In this document: positions 40,739 to 49,623 of the stretch, one piece after another
Layout: every line of letters begins with the position of its first letter
Position numbering within the stretch: position 1 is the first letter of the stretch
Assembly (NCBI RefSeq): GCF_002843355.2
Contig: NZ_PJAI02000001.1
Location: forward strand, 248,001 to 312,000
DNA: 64,000 nucleotides
Direction of reading: 5' to 3'
Source: Colwellia echini
GTDB lineage: Bacteria > Pseudomonadota > Gammaproteobacteria > Enterobacterales > Alteromonadaceae
Program-made: the position numbers and the translations under genes
The notes under the pieces: model-generated
The model's input: only the letters and a program-made list of their open reading frames with translations
The model's database searches: none
Told to the model about the DNA's origin: nothing

Positions 40739-43054
40739 CTAATTCTGTAAATAGTAAGGACGTTTGTAACCAAATATACTTTTATCAAGCATCTCTTGTG
40801 TACCAATAGCTGATTGATTGCCATCGAAGCCTTTAATAACTAATTTAAAGTCTATTCCTGAATCAAATGGTTCACGTCCGTCAGTGCCAATGCCGTCAGT
40901 ATCTAAGTTAGAGTTAATATGTCGGTAATAAGCAATGCGTACTGCCCAACAGCAACTTTCATATTGTAATCCAGCATAGGATTCTAAACTTCTATCTTGT
41001 TTTAAATCTTGTGTTAAACGTCCGACAAAGGCCCAATTTTGGTTAATTGCAAAGCTAGTTAATGCCGATGCTTGCTCAATGCTCTCTCCTGAGACATTAC
41101 GAGTGTACCTATGGTTCAATTGAAGTAAGGTATATTTTGTCATTTGATAGTCAATATTGATTTGCCCTTTATTGGTATAATCATCTAGGGTGTTATATTG
41201 AATATCCCCGCTAATTTGCCATTGATGATTAATGCGATAAAATAAATCAGCGGCTAATGCAGGTTGTACTTCGTTAACCTGACCATTATTAGTTAACAGA
41301 ACATCGTTGGCAAGGTTAGAGTTGTCACTTGAACTGCCTAAATATTGTATACGCCCAACACTTACTCTTAATACCTCTAAATTCTCTTCGTTTAGTAAAC
41401 GACTAGTGATACCCCAGGTATATTGGTTAGCAGCAGCAATTCTATCTAGACCGCTGTAACTAATATCACGAAAAATACCATGGTAATCTTCTTGTAAATC
41501 AGTAGTGTCGTACAAACCTATCATAGATTGATCTTTTTCTGGCACATAAAGGTACTGTAATTGTGGCTCTAATGTTTGTCGATAACTTTGACCGAAGGCA
41601 AAAATATCGCGATCAAAATTTATTCCACCATGTAACCGTACCTTAGGAATGGTTCGACTTACCGTAGACTCTAACGGACTTCCTTGCTGGATATTATCTT
41701 GTTGGTAATAGGTATGTAGTAACTTAACTTCTGAATTTAAAAACCATGCCGGTCTTGCTATTGGAAAGGTTACTCCTGCTTCAACATGATAACGGTTGGC
41801 TTCGGCTTCATCTTGCTCTGCAGTTTGAAAATTGGTTATTTCAGAATAAACCTCAAATTGACCATTTAGAAAATTTAAGGGTTGCTGGGCTGATAAATCG
41901 ATATGCGGTAAAGTTTTATAACTTGGCTGGTGATCACCCAGTACTTCAAAATCTTGCAATTTTATGGTGCTTTGCCATTGCTCGCCAAAGTAAGCTAACT
42001 CGCCCGTTTGATAAAGGTAAGTGTCATTATAATTATATTGTTTACTACCTATATCAACTAAATAGTTATCATCACTGATGGTGGTAAAGTCGAGGTAGGC
42101 TCGAAAGTCTTCAGAAAAAGTGCCCACATGTTGAATGCGCGCTAAATAACGAGCATCATCATTTGAGGTTATTTCTCTATCATTATTTAAGTATTCAAGG
42201 TCAATCTGCCCCGCCTGCATGTCATGCATGTAACGGAACTCGGTAATAATTTGTAAGCCTCGTTTTGACATGTAGTGTGGAGTTATTGTGGCATCGTAGT
42301 TTTCGGCAATGTTCCAGTAAAAAGGCGCGCTAAATTCAACGCCTGAATTGGTCGAGTTACCCGCTTCTGGATATAAAAAACCACTGAGTCTATTTTTAGA
42401 AATAGGAAAATAAAAATAAGGAACATATAAAACAGGCACATCTAACACTCTAAATTGTGCCCCGTAAGCTTCACCAAAGTCACCAGTAGCTGATAAGTTT
42501 ATCTCTGACGCTTTAATTTGCCAATCAGGTACTTCTTGTAAACAGGTGGTAAAAGTAGAGTCTGATAAGTTGAGTAACCCCTCATTATTTATTGACAAGA
42601 CTTGCGCTTTACCGTGTCCTGGATTGCCATCTAGCTGGTAAGCTGCTGCGGTCATTGTAGTTGAACGCTCTGTTTTACTAGCACTTAAAGAATCGGCAAA
42701 AATATTAATGTCTTTACTCTGATATTGGATATTACCAACCGCGTCAATTTGCATTTTTAAGCGGTTAAATGCGAGTTGGTCAGCCATTATTTTTTGCGTT
42801 TTATCAACCAAAATAACAGAGCCATTAAAAAGTGCGCGTTGATCTTTCTCAATATTAGCTTCTAATGACGATATACGAATACTACTATCGGTTACGGAAA
42901 TTCCTTGACCAATATCACTAAATATAGGTAATGGACATTGGGCGGAGAGTGTCTCGGTAGATTGGTTATTACTATCATTTTCAGCTTGTACTATTTGCGG
43001 TAAGCAGAAAAGTAATAGTGAACAGCTAAAATATAATTTACGGGAAAAGAGCAT
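40739..43054 (-). CDS. lptD: LPS-assembly outer-membrane protein LptD
   Basis: LptD is the outer-membrane barrel that, with the LptE plug, places LPS in the outer leaflet. Features: signal peptide ([18 protein letters not shown]), a periplasmic OstA-type jellyroll (about 50-190), and a C-terminal barrel with the LptD signature [14 protein letters not shown]. The four conserved cysteines that form the essential disulfides are present: C40, C171 and the adjacent pair C701-C702. Length 771 (E. coli 784). No lptE is visible in this window. It leads the operon with surA, pdxA, rsmA and apaH. Confidence 0.97.
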   Translation of the reverse strand: MLFSRKLYFSCSLLLFCLPQIVQAENDSNNQSTETLSAQCPLPIFSDIGQGISVTDSSIRISSLEANIEKDQRALFNGSVILVDKTQKIMADQLAFNRLKMQIDAVGNIQYQSKDINIFADSLSASKTERSTTMTAAAYQLDGNPGHGKAQVLSINNEGLLNLSDSTFTTCLQEVPDWQIKASEINLSATGDFGEAYGAQFRVLDVPVLYVPYFYFPISKNRLSGFLYPEAGNSTNSGVEFSAPFYWNIAENYDATITPHYMSKRGLQIITEFRYMHDMQAGQIDLEYLNNDREITSNDDARYLARIQHVGTFSEDFRAYLDFTTISDDNYLVDIGSKQYNYNDTYLYQTGELAYFGEQWQSTIKLQDFEVLGDHQPSYKTLPHIDLSAQQPLNFLNGQFEVYSEITNFQTAEQDEAEANRYHVEAGVTFPIARPAWFLNSEVKLLHTYYQQDNIQQGSPLESTVSRTIPKVRLHGGINFDRDIFAFGQSYRQTLEPQLQYLYVPEKDQSMIGLYDTTDLQEDYHGIFRDISYSGLDRIAAANQYTWGITSRLLNEENLEVLRVSVGRIQYLGSSSDNSNLANDVLLTNNGQVNEVQPALAADLFYRINHQWQISGDIQYNTLDDYTNKGQINIDYQMTKYTLLQLNHRYTRNVSGESIEQASALTSFAINQNWAFVGRLTQDLKQDRSLESYAGLQYESCCWAVRIAYYRHINSNLDTDGIGTDGREPFDSGIDFKLVIKGFDGNQSAIGTQEMLDKSIFGYKRPYYLQN

Positions 43055-43262
43055 TTATTGTCCGAAATTTTGTTCGAAAATAGGTGAAAATTTATAAATT
43101 GATTTTATAATGATGAATCAGTTATTTTAACGGCTAATTGCTTTATGATATAGCAATTTTTTCTGTTGGGCTAAATTCTTCTGTAATTGTTCGGATAATA
43201 TACTAATTGAAGTAACTAATCGCACAATTTATTGTTTTTTTCTTTCGACTTTAAAAATTTAG

Positions 43263-43281
43263 TATCCAGAACTCAGGTTAA
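43263..43281 (+). repeat. copy of dispersed 20-bp intergenic motif
   Basis: Reads TATCCAGAACTCAGGTTAA, one base short of the motif TTATCCMGAAYTCRGGTTAA, in the lptD-djlA divergent gap. Function unknown. Confidence 0.45.
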
Positions 43282-43339
43282 CTAAAATAGCCAAACGCGG
43301 TTATCTTTCATTTTATTTACTTTAGGAAAATTTTGAAAT

Positions 43340-44170
43340 ATGCATATTTGGGGTAAAATTTTAGGCTTCTTATTTGGTTTTATGCTAAGTAAAAGTTTGT
43401 TTGGTGCGTTACTAGGCTTATGGTTAGGACATATTTTCGACCGTGGAAGAGGCTTTAATTTTAACGGTGTATCAGGCGGTACAGAAGATGATGTTGCTCG
43501 CCAGGCCGCTTTTTTCTATACCACGTTTTCTGTTATGGGTCATGTCGCTAAAGCGAAAGGACAAGTGACTAGCCATGAAATAGCCTTTGCAAGTGCTTAT
43601 ATGGATAAGCTGAATTTAAGCAGTGATCTGCGTGAGCAAGCGCAAGATGCTTTTCGTGAAGGTAAATCTTCAGGTTTTCCATTAAAAGATAGGCTTGTTA
43701 AATTCAAACGTTTGATGGGAAACAGGCAAGATTTATTGTTGATGTTTCTAGAAATACAAATTCAAGTGGCGTTTAGTGATGGCGATTTAGATAATTCTGA
43801 ACGCTCTGTTTTACACACTATTGCCCAGTTTTTAGGTTATTCAACCCGTGAACTTGATAACTTATTAGAAATGATTATCGCTGGTAGCAGCTTTCACCAA
43901 CAACAATCAGGTGGCGGCTATAGACAACATAGTACAGGCTCTAGTAGGCCAACTACAGCTCAGCAACTTGATAATGCTTATAAGGTATTAGGTGTTGATA
44001 AAAACTCAGACATGTCAGTTATTAAAAAAGCTTATCGAAAATTAATGTCACAACACCATCCCGATAAGTTAATTGCTAAAGGTTTACCACCAGCAATGAT
44101 GGAAAGTGCAAAAGAAAAGACTCAAGAGATTCAAGGCGCTTACGATTTAATCGTTAAACAAAATAAGTAA
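43340..44170 (+). CDS. djlA: membrane-anchored DnaJ-like co-chaperone DjlA
   Basis: DjlA is an inner-membrane type III J-protein that stimulates DnaK and, when overproduced in E. coli, the Rcs envelope stress system. The N-terminal membrane segment is glycine-rich (about 5-33, GKILGFLFGFMLSKSLFGALLGLWLG), followed by a TerB-like helical domain (about 55-180), a glycine/serine linker (QQQSGGGYRQHS) and a C-terminal J-domain (about 212-276) with the essential HPD in QHHPDKL near residue 240. Length 276 (E. coli 271). Its place next to lptD and rluA/rapA is conserved. Confidence 0.96.
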   Translation: MHIWGKILGFLFGFMLSKSLFGALLGLWLGHIFDRGRGFNFNGVSGGTEDDVARQAAFFYTTFSVMGHVAKAKGQVTSHEIAFASAYMDKLNLSSDLREQAQDAFREGKSSGFPLKDRLVKFKRLMGNRQDLLLMFLEIQIQVAFSDGDLDNSERSVLHTIAQFLGYSTRELDNLLEMIIAGSSFHQQQSGGGYRQHSTGSSRPTTAQQLDNAYKVLGVDKNSDMSVIKKAYRKLMSQHHPDKLIAKGLPPAMMESAKEKTQEIQGAYDLIVKQNK

Positions 44171-44366
44171 CCTGAGTTAGGGATAAGTAAAATGCTACAA
44201 CAGACTTAAGTACCCGTATTACTTCGTTATGAAAGCTCCCAATAATCCGTTATTGGCTTCGCTTTCCTGCCTTGTACTACGAATAATTAAGACTATTGTA
44301 GAGGTAAACTTCTAAGTGATTGATGTTATTATTCTATTCACCTTATTTATCCCGAATTCGGGTTAA
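44168..44366. repeat. inverted-repeat-bounded intergenic element, possibly MITE-like
   Basis: The left end (44168-44187, TAACCTGAGTTAGGGATAAG) begins at the djlA stop. The right end (44347-44366, TTATCCCGAATTCGGGTTAA) is its inverted copy with about four differences over 22 bp. The interior encodes nothing I can support. The same end motif occurs alone at other gaps here. No target-site duplication was confirmed, so mobility is a guess. Confidence 0.4.
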
Positions 44367-44576
44367 GTAATAATTCTTTAATAACACCATCCATGTAGCG
44401 TTCTTGTCAAAATCAATAACGCTACATGTAAGCCATACTTTTTATTAGGTGTTTGTTCTTTGGGAGCTTGCTCGATGCCTACAGGTATCGTTAAATTCAT
44501 TTGATTTAGAATAACTAAACCAAAACACAATTGCCTTGTTATTGAATATCGAGAAGTATTGGCGAGATGTTGTGTA
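44171..44576. other. 406-bp gap between djlA and the DUF3530 gene
   Basis: Convergent genes flank it. It holds the inverted-repeat-bounded element (44168-44366) and a perfect 11-bp inverted repeat (44392-44428). A 69-codon minus-strand frame (44378-44587) overlaps the DUF3530 stop and the hairpin and does not look like a protein. Confidence 0.55.
44392..44428. repeat. perfect 11-bp inverted repeat
   Basis: CATGTAGCGTT (44392-44402) is exactly inverted as AACGCTACATG (44418-44428) with a 15-nt loop. No T run follows on either strand, so a standard intrinsic terminator is not supported, although it lies downstream of the DUF3530 gene. Confidence 0.6.
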
Positions 44577-45569
44577 CTACCAGCCAATCGCTTTTAACCA
44601 ACCATTAATTTGACTGAGTAATTCGTTTTCTGGGTAATAACCGGTAATGGTATTATTCAATTGTCGTTGTCGGTAATAGGTTTTCATTTCTTGAGCGGCC
44701 ATAAGCTTCCGCTGTGGTGCTTTGCTAATAACTAAACTGTTGTCATGCTTGAGGTACAAATCGAGTACCGGTAACTCAGTAAGTGCTAGTTGTCGGGAAA
44801 ATGTTTCATTATCAGCATCAATTAATTGGTCGTTACTTTGTCGGTAGCTACTTAATAAAATAAGCGCATTAGGGCGTTGGCTGTCAGTTTGGCTCAAAAT
44901 ATCAACCAATAAAGCGCCGTTATTACCTTGCGCAATCACCAGTACAATACCTGAATATTCTTTCGCAGTATTCATAACCGCATTAAATAATTCCCCTAAA
45001 TTTCGTTTATATTCAGTAAGTATTAATTCATTTTCTTTTATTTGATCTTCGCTGGTTATAGCTGTTGATGGGAAACCTTCAGGCTTATTCTCTGGTTGGA
45101 TGGCAATTGTATTCCAGCCTTTGCTTGGGAGAGTATTGCGTAAAAAGTTAATGGCCTTAGGGTTTGTTGCTCCTTGTTGCCATTCAGGTAATAAAATGAC
45201 CACACCTTTACTATTCGCACTGGTGTATTTTTGTACTAAAGTGATGTAATCATTAGGGCCTGCTAATAACGGTGTTACTTGGTTATCGTTAAAGTAATGC
45301 TGCAAATCTTGTTTATGTTGCTTGGTATGATTTATTGGCGGCTTTATTGGGCTATCAGTGGTTGCATCAGTTGCTGTATCAGGCGCTGTGTCAGTCTTAT
45401 CAGTCTTATCAGTCATAGTCGCATCGCTCGTTGAGCTAACCTGATCTTGTTTAACTTGCGGCTCGGCTTTTGCTACATTTAATGAAATGCTCGCTAGGAT
45501 CACTATGAAAAAAACAGCTAGTAAGTAAAAGGATGTAACGTAGAGTTTTTTAGGGTTATTGTGTTGCAA
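44577..45569 (-). CDS. DUF3530 family protein, exported, alpha/beta-hydrolase-like
   Basis: A conserved uncharacterised protein. It has an N-terminal hydrophobic segment (about 10-35, FYLLAVFFIVILASISLNVAKA) that is a signal peptide or anchor, an acidic Thr/Asp-rich low-complexity stretch (about 45-75, with TDKTDKTDTAPD), and then a domain with hydrolase-like strands (GVVILLPEWQQ; NTIAIQPEN; GIVLVIAQGNNGALLVDIL). The place where serine hydrolases have GXSXG reads AQGNNG here, so the usual nucleophile is missing. Activity is unknown. It precedes the gap after djlA and follows rluA on the same strand. Confidence 0.8.
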   Translation of the reverse strand: MQHNNPKKLYVTSFYLLAVFFIVILASISLNVAKAEPQVKQDQVSSTSDATMTDKTDKTDTAPDTATDATTDSPIKPPINHTKQHKQDLQHYFNDNQVTPLLAGPNDYITLVQKYTSANSKGVVILLPEWQQGATNPKAINFLRNTLPSKGWNTIAIQPENKPEGFPSTAITSEDQIKENELILTEYKRNLGELFNAVMNTAKEYSGIVLVIAQGNNGALLVDILSQTDSQRPNALILLSSYRQSNDQLIDADNETFSRQLALTELPVLDLYLKHDNSLVISKAPQRKLMAAQEMKTYYRQRQLNNTITGYYPENELLSQINGWLKAIGW

Positions 45570-45594
45570 TAGGAGGCCTCAAAATCTTAATTTA

Positions 45595-45614
45595 TTATCC
45601 AGAGTTTAGGCTAA
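45595..45614 (+). repeat. copy of dispersed 20-bp intergenic motif
   Basis: Reads TTATCCAGAGTTTAGGCTAA, a diverged copy of the motif seen at 44347 and 43263, in the 65-bp gap between rluA and the DUF3530 gene. Confidence 0.35.
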
Positions 45615-45634
45615 ATATTAGCTTAAATGTTAAC

Positions 45635-46339
45635 TTAAATAAACGGGCAGGGCGCACTAAAAGTCATCAGCTCTTCGCTCGTTGGATGAAATAAACTTAA
45701 ATTCAATGCGTGCAATTGTAATCTATTACGCATCGTTAAGGCATCGTTTGTAGCGTACAACCTATCGCCTAAAATAGGATGTCCGATTGCTAACATATGA
45801 ACACGTAATTGATGAGAACGACCAGTGACAGGTGTTAATTCTACTAACGTAGTTATTGGTTCAACAGGCATTGCTTCATCAGTGCTATTTTCATCAGAAT
45901 AGCCAAGTACGCGAAAATGCGTTAAAGATTTTTTCCCGCATTCATGATCTACCATTTGTTTGGGTCTGTTCGGCCAATCACAAATAAGGGGTAAATCAAC
46001 ACTACCATTAGTTTCTGTTACGCGGCCAAACACCCGAGCCAGATAACTTTTTTGCGTTTTACGTTGCTCAAATTGACGACTAATGGCCACATGAGCAGGT
46101 TTATTTAACGCCATGATCATAATACCTGAGGTTGCCATATCTAAACGATGTACAATTGTTGCACTTGGTAATACGCGTTGAACACGGTTTTGCAAACAAT
46201 CTTGATGTTCTGGTAAGCGCCCCGGCACACTTAAAATCCCACTAGCTTTATTTAACACTACAATATCATCATCTTGGTAAATAATATCAAGATAAGGTGA
46301 CATTGGTGGCGTATAGATGAAATCAGGGTTGGCGCTCAT
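45635..46339 (-). CDS. rluA: dual-specificity pseudouridine synthase RluA
   Basis: RluA makes pseudouridine at position 746 of 23S rRNA and position 32 of several tRNAs. The catalytic motif HRLDMATSGIMIMAL carries the conserved Asp; IIYQDDDIVVLNKASG and TPVTGRSHQLRVHM are the other family blocks. The 234 residues are slightly longer than E. coli RluA (219) because of an acidic insert near residues 150-165 (SDENSTDEAMPVEP). There is no N-terminal S4 domain, which fits RluA better than RluC or RluD. Adjacent to rapA as in E. coli. Confidence 0.95.
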   Translation of the reverse strand: MSANPDFIYTPPMSPYLDIIYQDDDIVVLNKASGILSVPGRLPEHQDCLQNRVQRVLPSATIVHRLDMATSGIMIMALNKPAHVAISRQFEQRKTQKSYLARVFGRVTETNGSVDLPLICDWPNRPKQMVDHECGKKSLTHFRVLGYSDENSTDEAMPVEPITTLVELTPVTGRSHQLRVHMLAIGHPILGDRLYATNDALTMRNRLQLHALNLSLFHPTSEELMTFSAPCPFI

Positions 46340-46390
46340 TCGTATCTCAGTGTTTTTTCGTGTTAGTTTGTTGGCTTGTTATCAACAAGC

Positions 46391-46436
46391 AATAAAAAAG
46401 CTAAGTCCACTTTAACATATGAACTTAGCTTTATTG
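46391..46436 (-). terminator. terminator after rapA
   Basis: On the minus strand AAAGCTAAGT pairs with ACTTAGCTTT around a 16-nt loop, followed by further T. It lies about 40 nt after the rapA stop, between rapA and rluA. Confidence 0.8.
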
Positions 46437-46473
46437 TTTATCAATGATTAGAGGTTAACCTATTTTAAAAAGG

Positions 46474-49395
46474 TTAGTGAGTAACCACTATCATTCTGAT
46501 GGCTTCAAAAGTAAGTTGTGCTTTATCAATGTAATGCGTTAACTCTTCTTGTTGCTGGCTAATAAAGTCAATTTCTTCTTGGCGAACACTTGGATTAATC
46601 GCTTTTAATGCGGTTAATCGTTGCTGCTCTGTGCTGAGTTTAGTTTGCATTGCCGCTAAAGATTTCTCTTGAATAGCTACAATATGCTCAGCACCGTGCA
46701 CTTCAGCTTTAGCGACAAGAGGTGCTATTTGTGCTCTAAGGGCTTTAACTAATTGCAATGCCATTTGTTTTTTCACTGGTGATAATTGTTTATCCAGTAC
46801 TTGCTCACTGACTTTCTCAGCTAAGTTATTACCACTTTTATCCACCAACACTCGTATTGGCGTGGTTGGCAAGTAACGACCTAATTGCAAATGTGCAGGC
46901 GCGGTTGCTTCAACCGTGAATAAACATTCAAGAAAAAAGGTTCCAACAGGTAAGGCTTCATTTTTTAATAGTCCAATACTGGCATTTCCAATTTCATCAC
47001 TAAGCACTAAATCCATAACGCCGCGAACCATAGGGTGGTCCCAAGTTAATAATTGATAGTTTTCATTAACTAATGCGGTGTCTCGATCAAAAGTAACCGT
47101 AGTGCCGTCTTCAGGTAAACAAGGGAAGTTGCTATTAAGCATATGCTCGCTTTGATTTAAGGCAATGGCATTATCGGCTTTATCATCTTGTTGAATACCA
47201 AAAACATCTAATGCTTGGAACATAAATTGCGGTAGGTCGATACTGTTATCAACTTTTTCAATTTTATTAACAAGCTCAAGAGCACGACCTTGGCCAGATG
47301 AATTTAACTCTAATAATTTATCTCGACCTGATTCCAACTCGGCTTTAATCGTTAAATGTTTCTGCCAACTATCACTAATTAGTTTTTCTGCTGCACTTGA
47401 TTGTTGTTGCGAGGTTAACGCTAATGACAGTAAGGTTTCGCCAAAGGTTTCAAAAATAACTCGACCGGTAATACAAGTATGCTCAAAACCTTGCATGCCT
47501 TGGTGATACCAATCAAATAACAAATGCTGTGCAGAATCTTCAAAATAAGGCACATGTAATTGAATTACATCGGTTTGGCCAATACGGTCAAGACGACCAA
47601 TACGTTGTTCTAGTAAATCAGGGTTGCTTGGTAAATCAAATAACACTAAATGATGAGCGAATTGGAAGTTACGACCTTCACTACCAATTTCAGAGCAAAG
47701 CAATAATTGTGCACTGTCTTCGTCTTGGGCAAAGTAAGCGGCAGCTTTATCACGCTCAAAAATAGATAATCCTTCATGGAAAACTGCAGCACGAATACCT
47801 TCTTTTACACGTAATGCGGCTTCTAAATCTATAGCGGTTTGTGCATGGGCACAAATTACTAATACTTTCTCTTTTTTGAGTGTTTGTAAAAGCTCAATTA
47901 AATAGTTAACGCGCGGATCGAAATCTGTCCATGCTTGAGCATGATGATCTAAACCGTACAGCATTTCAGGAGTAAAAATAAACTTAGCTTGTTTAGAACT
48001 AGCAAGCGCTTCAGGGCTATCGCTGAGCATAAAGTCATTAATGTTGTCTTGATACTGCTCAGGCATAGTTAATGCGGTGGGCATTAATTTCCTCGCAGGG
48101 AAACCTTTAATTGTATTGCGCGAGTTTCTAAATAAGATACGGCCAGTACCGTGTCTATCAAGTAGTTGCTTTAATAAAGCTTGGCGTGTTAGTGCGGCTT
48201 TCTTTTCATCGTTAAGCGAAGTCAGTTGCGCTTTAATATCTGTTTCTTTTAATAATGACGTTAATGTTGCTTCTTGCTCTTTACTGAGTTTCTCGCCTTC
48301 GACTAACGCGTTAGCCGCATCGGCAACAACACTGTATTGTGATTCTTCTTCGGTAAATTTTTGATAATCATAAAAGCGATCAGGATCGAGTAAACGTAAT
48401 CGTGCAAAGTGACTTTCATGACCTAATTGATCAGGTGTTGCGGTTAACAGTAAAACACCAGGGATCACTTGCGAAAGTTGTTCAATACATTGATATTCAA
48501 TACTTGAGTTATCTTGTTGCCAATTTAAGTGATGGGCTTCATCAACAATCATTAAGTCCCATTCTTCTTCAAGTAATGCTTCGTACCATTCTGGATTTTT
48601 AGTAATGAAACCTAAGTTAACTAATACTAATTGTTCAGTACTAAACGGATTAGCTTTTTTGCCATCAATGTAATTATCTTGACTAGTTTCAACACAACGT
48701 TCGTTGTCGAAAATACTAAAACTTAAGTTAAAGCGACGTAGCATTTCAACTAACCATTGATGCATTAAAGATTCAGGCACAATAATTAATACGCGTTTTG
48801 CACGGCCGGTAACTAATTGCTGATGGATAATTAAACCCGCTTCGATGGTTTTTCCTAAACCTACTTCATCCGCAAGTAATACACGCGGTGCAAAACGGCT
48901 ACCAACTTCATCAGCAATATATAATTGATGCGGAATCAAACTAACGCGAGCACCTGTTAAACCGGTTAAGTCTGATTGTTGCTGTTGATATTGATGGTTT
49001 AAACAGTCTTTACGTAAGCGGAACCAATCTAAACGGTCAACTTGGCTATTCAGTAAACGGTCGTGAGGTTTATTGAACTTAATAAAGTGATCTATCATCA
49101 CTTCTTTTAAAGAGGTCTGCTCGTTAGTGTCTTGGCGAATACCTTCATAAGTAATGATGCCATGCGCTTCACTGTAAGAATTAACTTTTAACATCCAGCC
49201 TTCATGACTTGGAACTAGATCATCTTTGTTGAAAATAACACGCGTTAGTGGTGCATTGTCTTTGGCATATTTACGAGACTCACCTGTGGCTGTGAAAACA
49301 ATATTAACGAAGCGATGTTCAACCCCTGTTACTGTTCCTAAACCTTGATCTGATTCACTATCACTGATCCAACGCTGACCTAGCTGAAATGGCAT
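46474..49395 (-). CDS. rapA: RNA polymerase-associated ATPase RapA (HepA)
   Basis: RapA is a Swi2/Snf2-type translocase that binds RNA polymerase and helps recycle it after termination. Length 973 (E. coli 968). Two Tudor-like N-terminal domains (about 1-110) precede the helicase core: motif I DEVGLGKTIEAGL (near 174), motif II DEAHHLNW (near 285), LLTATPDQLG, and C-lobe motifs SEIGSEGRNFQFAHHLVLFD and QRIGRLDRIGQ. The C-terminal domain completes the family architecture. The gene is followed by a terminator and then rluA. Confidence 0.97.
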   Translation of the reverse strand: MPFQLGQRWISDSESDQGLGTVTGVEHRFVNIVFTATGESRKYAKDNAPLTRVIFNKDDLVPSHEGWMLKVNSYSEAHGIITYEGIRQDTNEQTSLKEVMIDHFIKFNKPHDRLLNSQVDRLDWFRLRKDCLNHQYQQQQSDLTGLTGARVSLIPHQLYIADEVGSRFAPRVLLADEVGLGKTIEAGLIIHQQLVTGRAKRVLIIVPESLMHQWLVEMLRRFNLSFSIFDNERCVETSQDNYIDGKKANPFSTEQLVLVNLGFITKNPEWYEALLEEEWDLMIVDEAHHLNWQQDNSSIEYQCIEQLSQVIPGVLLLTATPDQLGHESHFARLRLLDPDRFYDYQKFTEEESQYSVVADAANALVEGEKLSKEQEATLTSLLKETDIKAQLTSLNDEKKAALTRQALLKQLLDRHGTGRILFRNSRNTIKGFPARKLMPTALTMPEQYQDNINDFMLSDSPEALASSKQAKFIFTPEMLYGLDHHAQAWTDFDPRVNYLIELLQTLKKEKVLVICAHAQTAIDLEAALRVKEGIRAAVFHEGLSIFERDKAAAYFAQDEDSAQLLLCSEIGSEGRNFQFAHHLVLFDLPSNPDLLEQRIGRLDRIGQTDVIQLHVPYFEDSAQHLLFDWYHQGMQGFEHTCITGRVIFETFGETLLSLALTSQQQSSAAEKLISDSWQKHLTIKAELESGRDKLLELNSSGQGRALELVNKIEKVDNSIDLPQFMFQALDVFGIQQDDKADNAIALNQSEHMLNSNFPCLPEDGTTVTFDRDTALVNENYQLLTWDHPMVRGVMDLVLSDEIGNASIGLLKNEALPVGTFFLECLFTVEATAPAHLQLGRYLPTTPIRVLVDKSGNNLAEKVSEQVLDKQLSPVKKQMALQLVKALRAQIAPLVAKAEVHGAEHIVAIQEKSLAAMQTKLSTEQQRLTALKAINPSVRQEEIDFISQQQEELTHYIDKAQLTFEAIRMIVVTH

Positions 49396-49430
49396 ATATA
49401 TACTTCTCCGACAATTATCTAGTTGTCCCC

Positions 49431-49436
49431 ATTATA
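49431..49436 (-). promoter_or_regulatory. possible -10 element upstream of rapA
   Basis: A TATAAT hexamer on the minus strand, 36 nt before the rapA ATG. No good -35 hexamer is found at the right distance, so support is weak. Confidence 0.3.
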
Positions 49437-49623
49437 ATCAGGACTCACTAAATATAAAACTCTAGGATAAAAAAAGGCGCTATGTTACGCGTAATCATAG
49501 ACGGAATCATTAAAAAATTATGCTTGCTTCACTAAAAATAAGGGATTACTGTAGTTAGGCTATACTTTGTTTATATTAATACGGTTTTATATTTGTTTTG
49601 TCGGTCAATCATGGAGATTCGCG

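Noticed and set aside
44378-44587. 69-codon minus-strand ORF after the DUF3530 gene
   Set aside because: It overlaps the DUF3530 stop, runs through a perfect inverted repeat and gives a product with no recognisable pattern.
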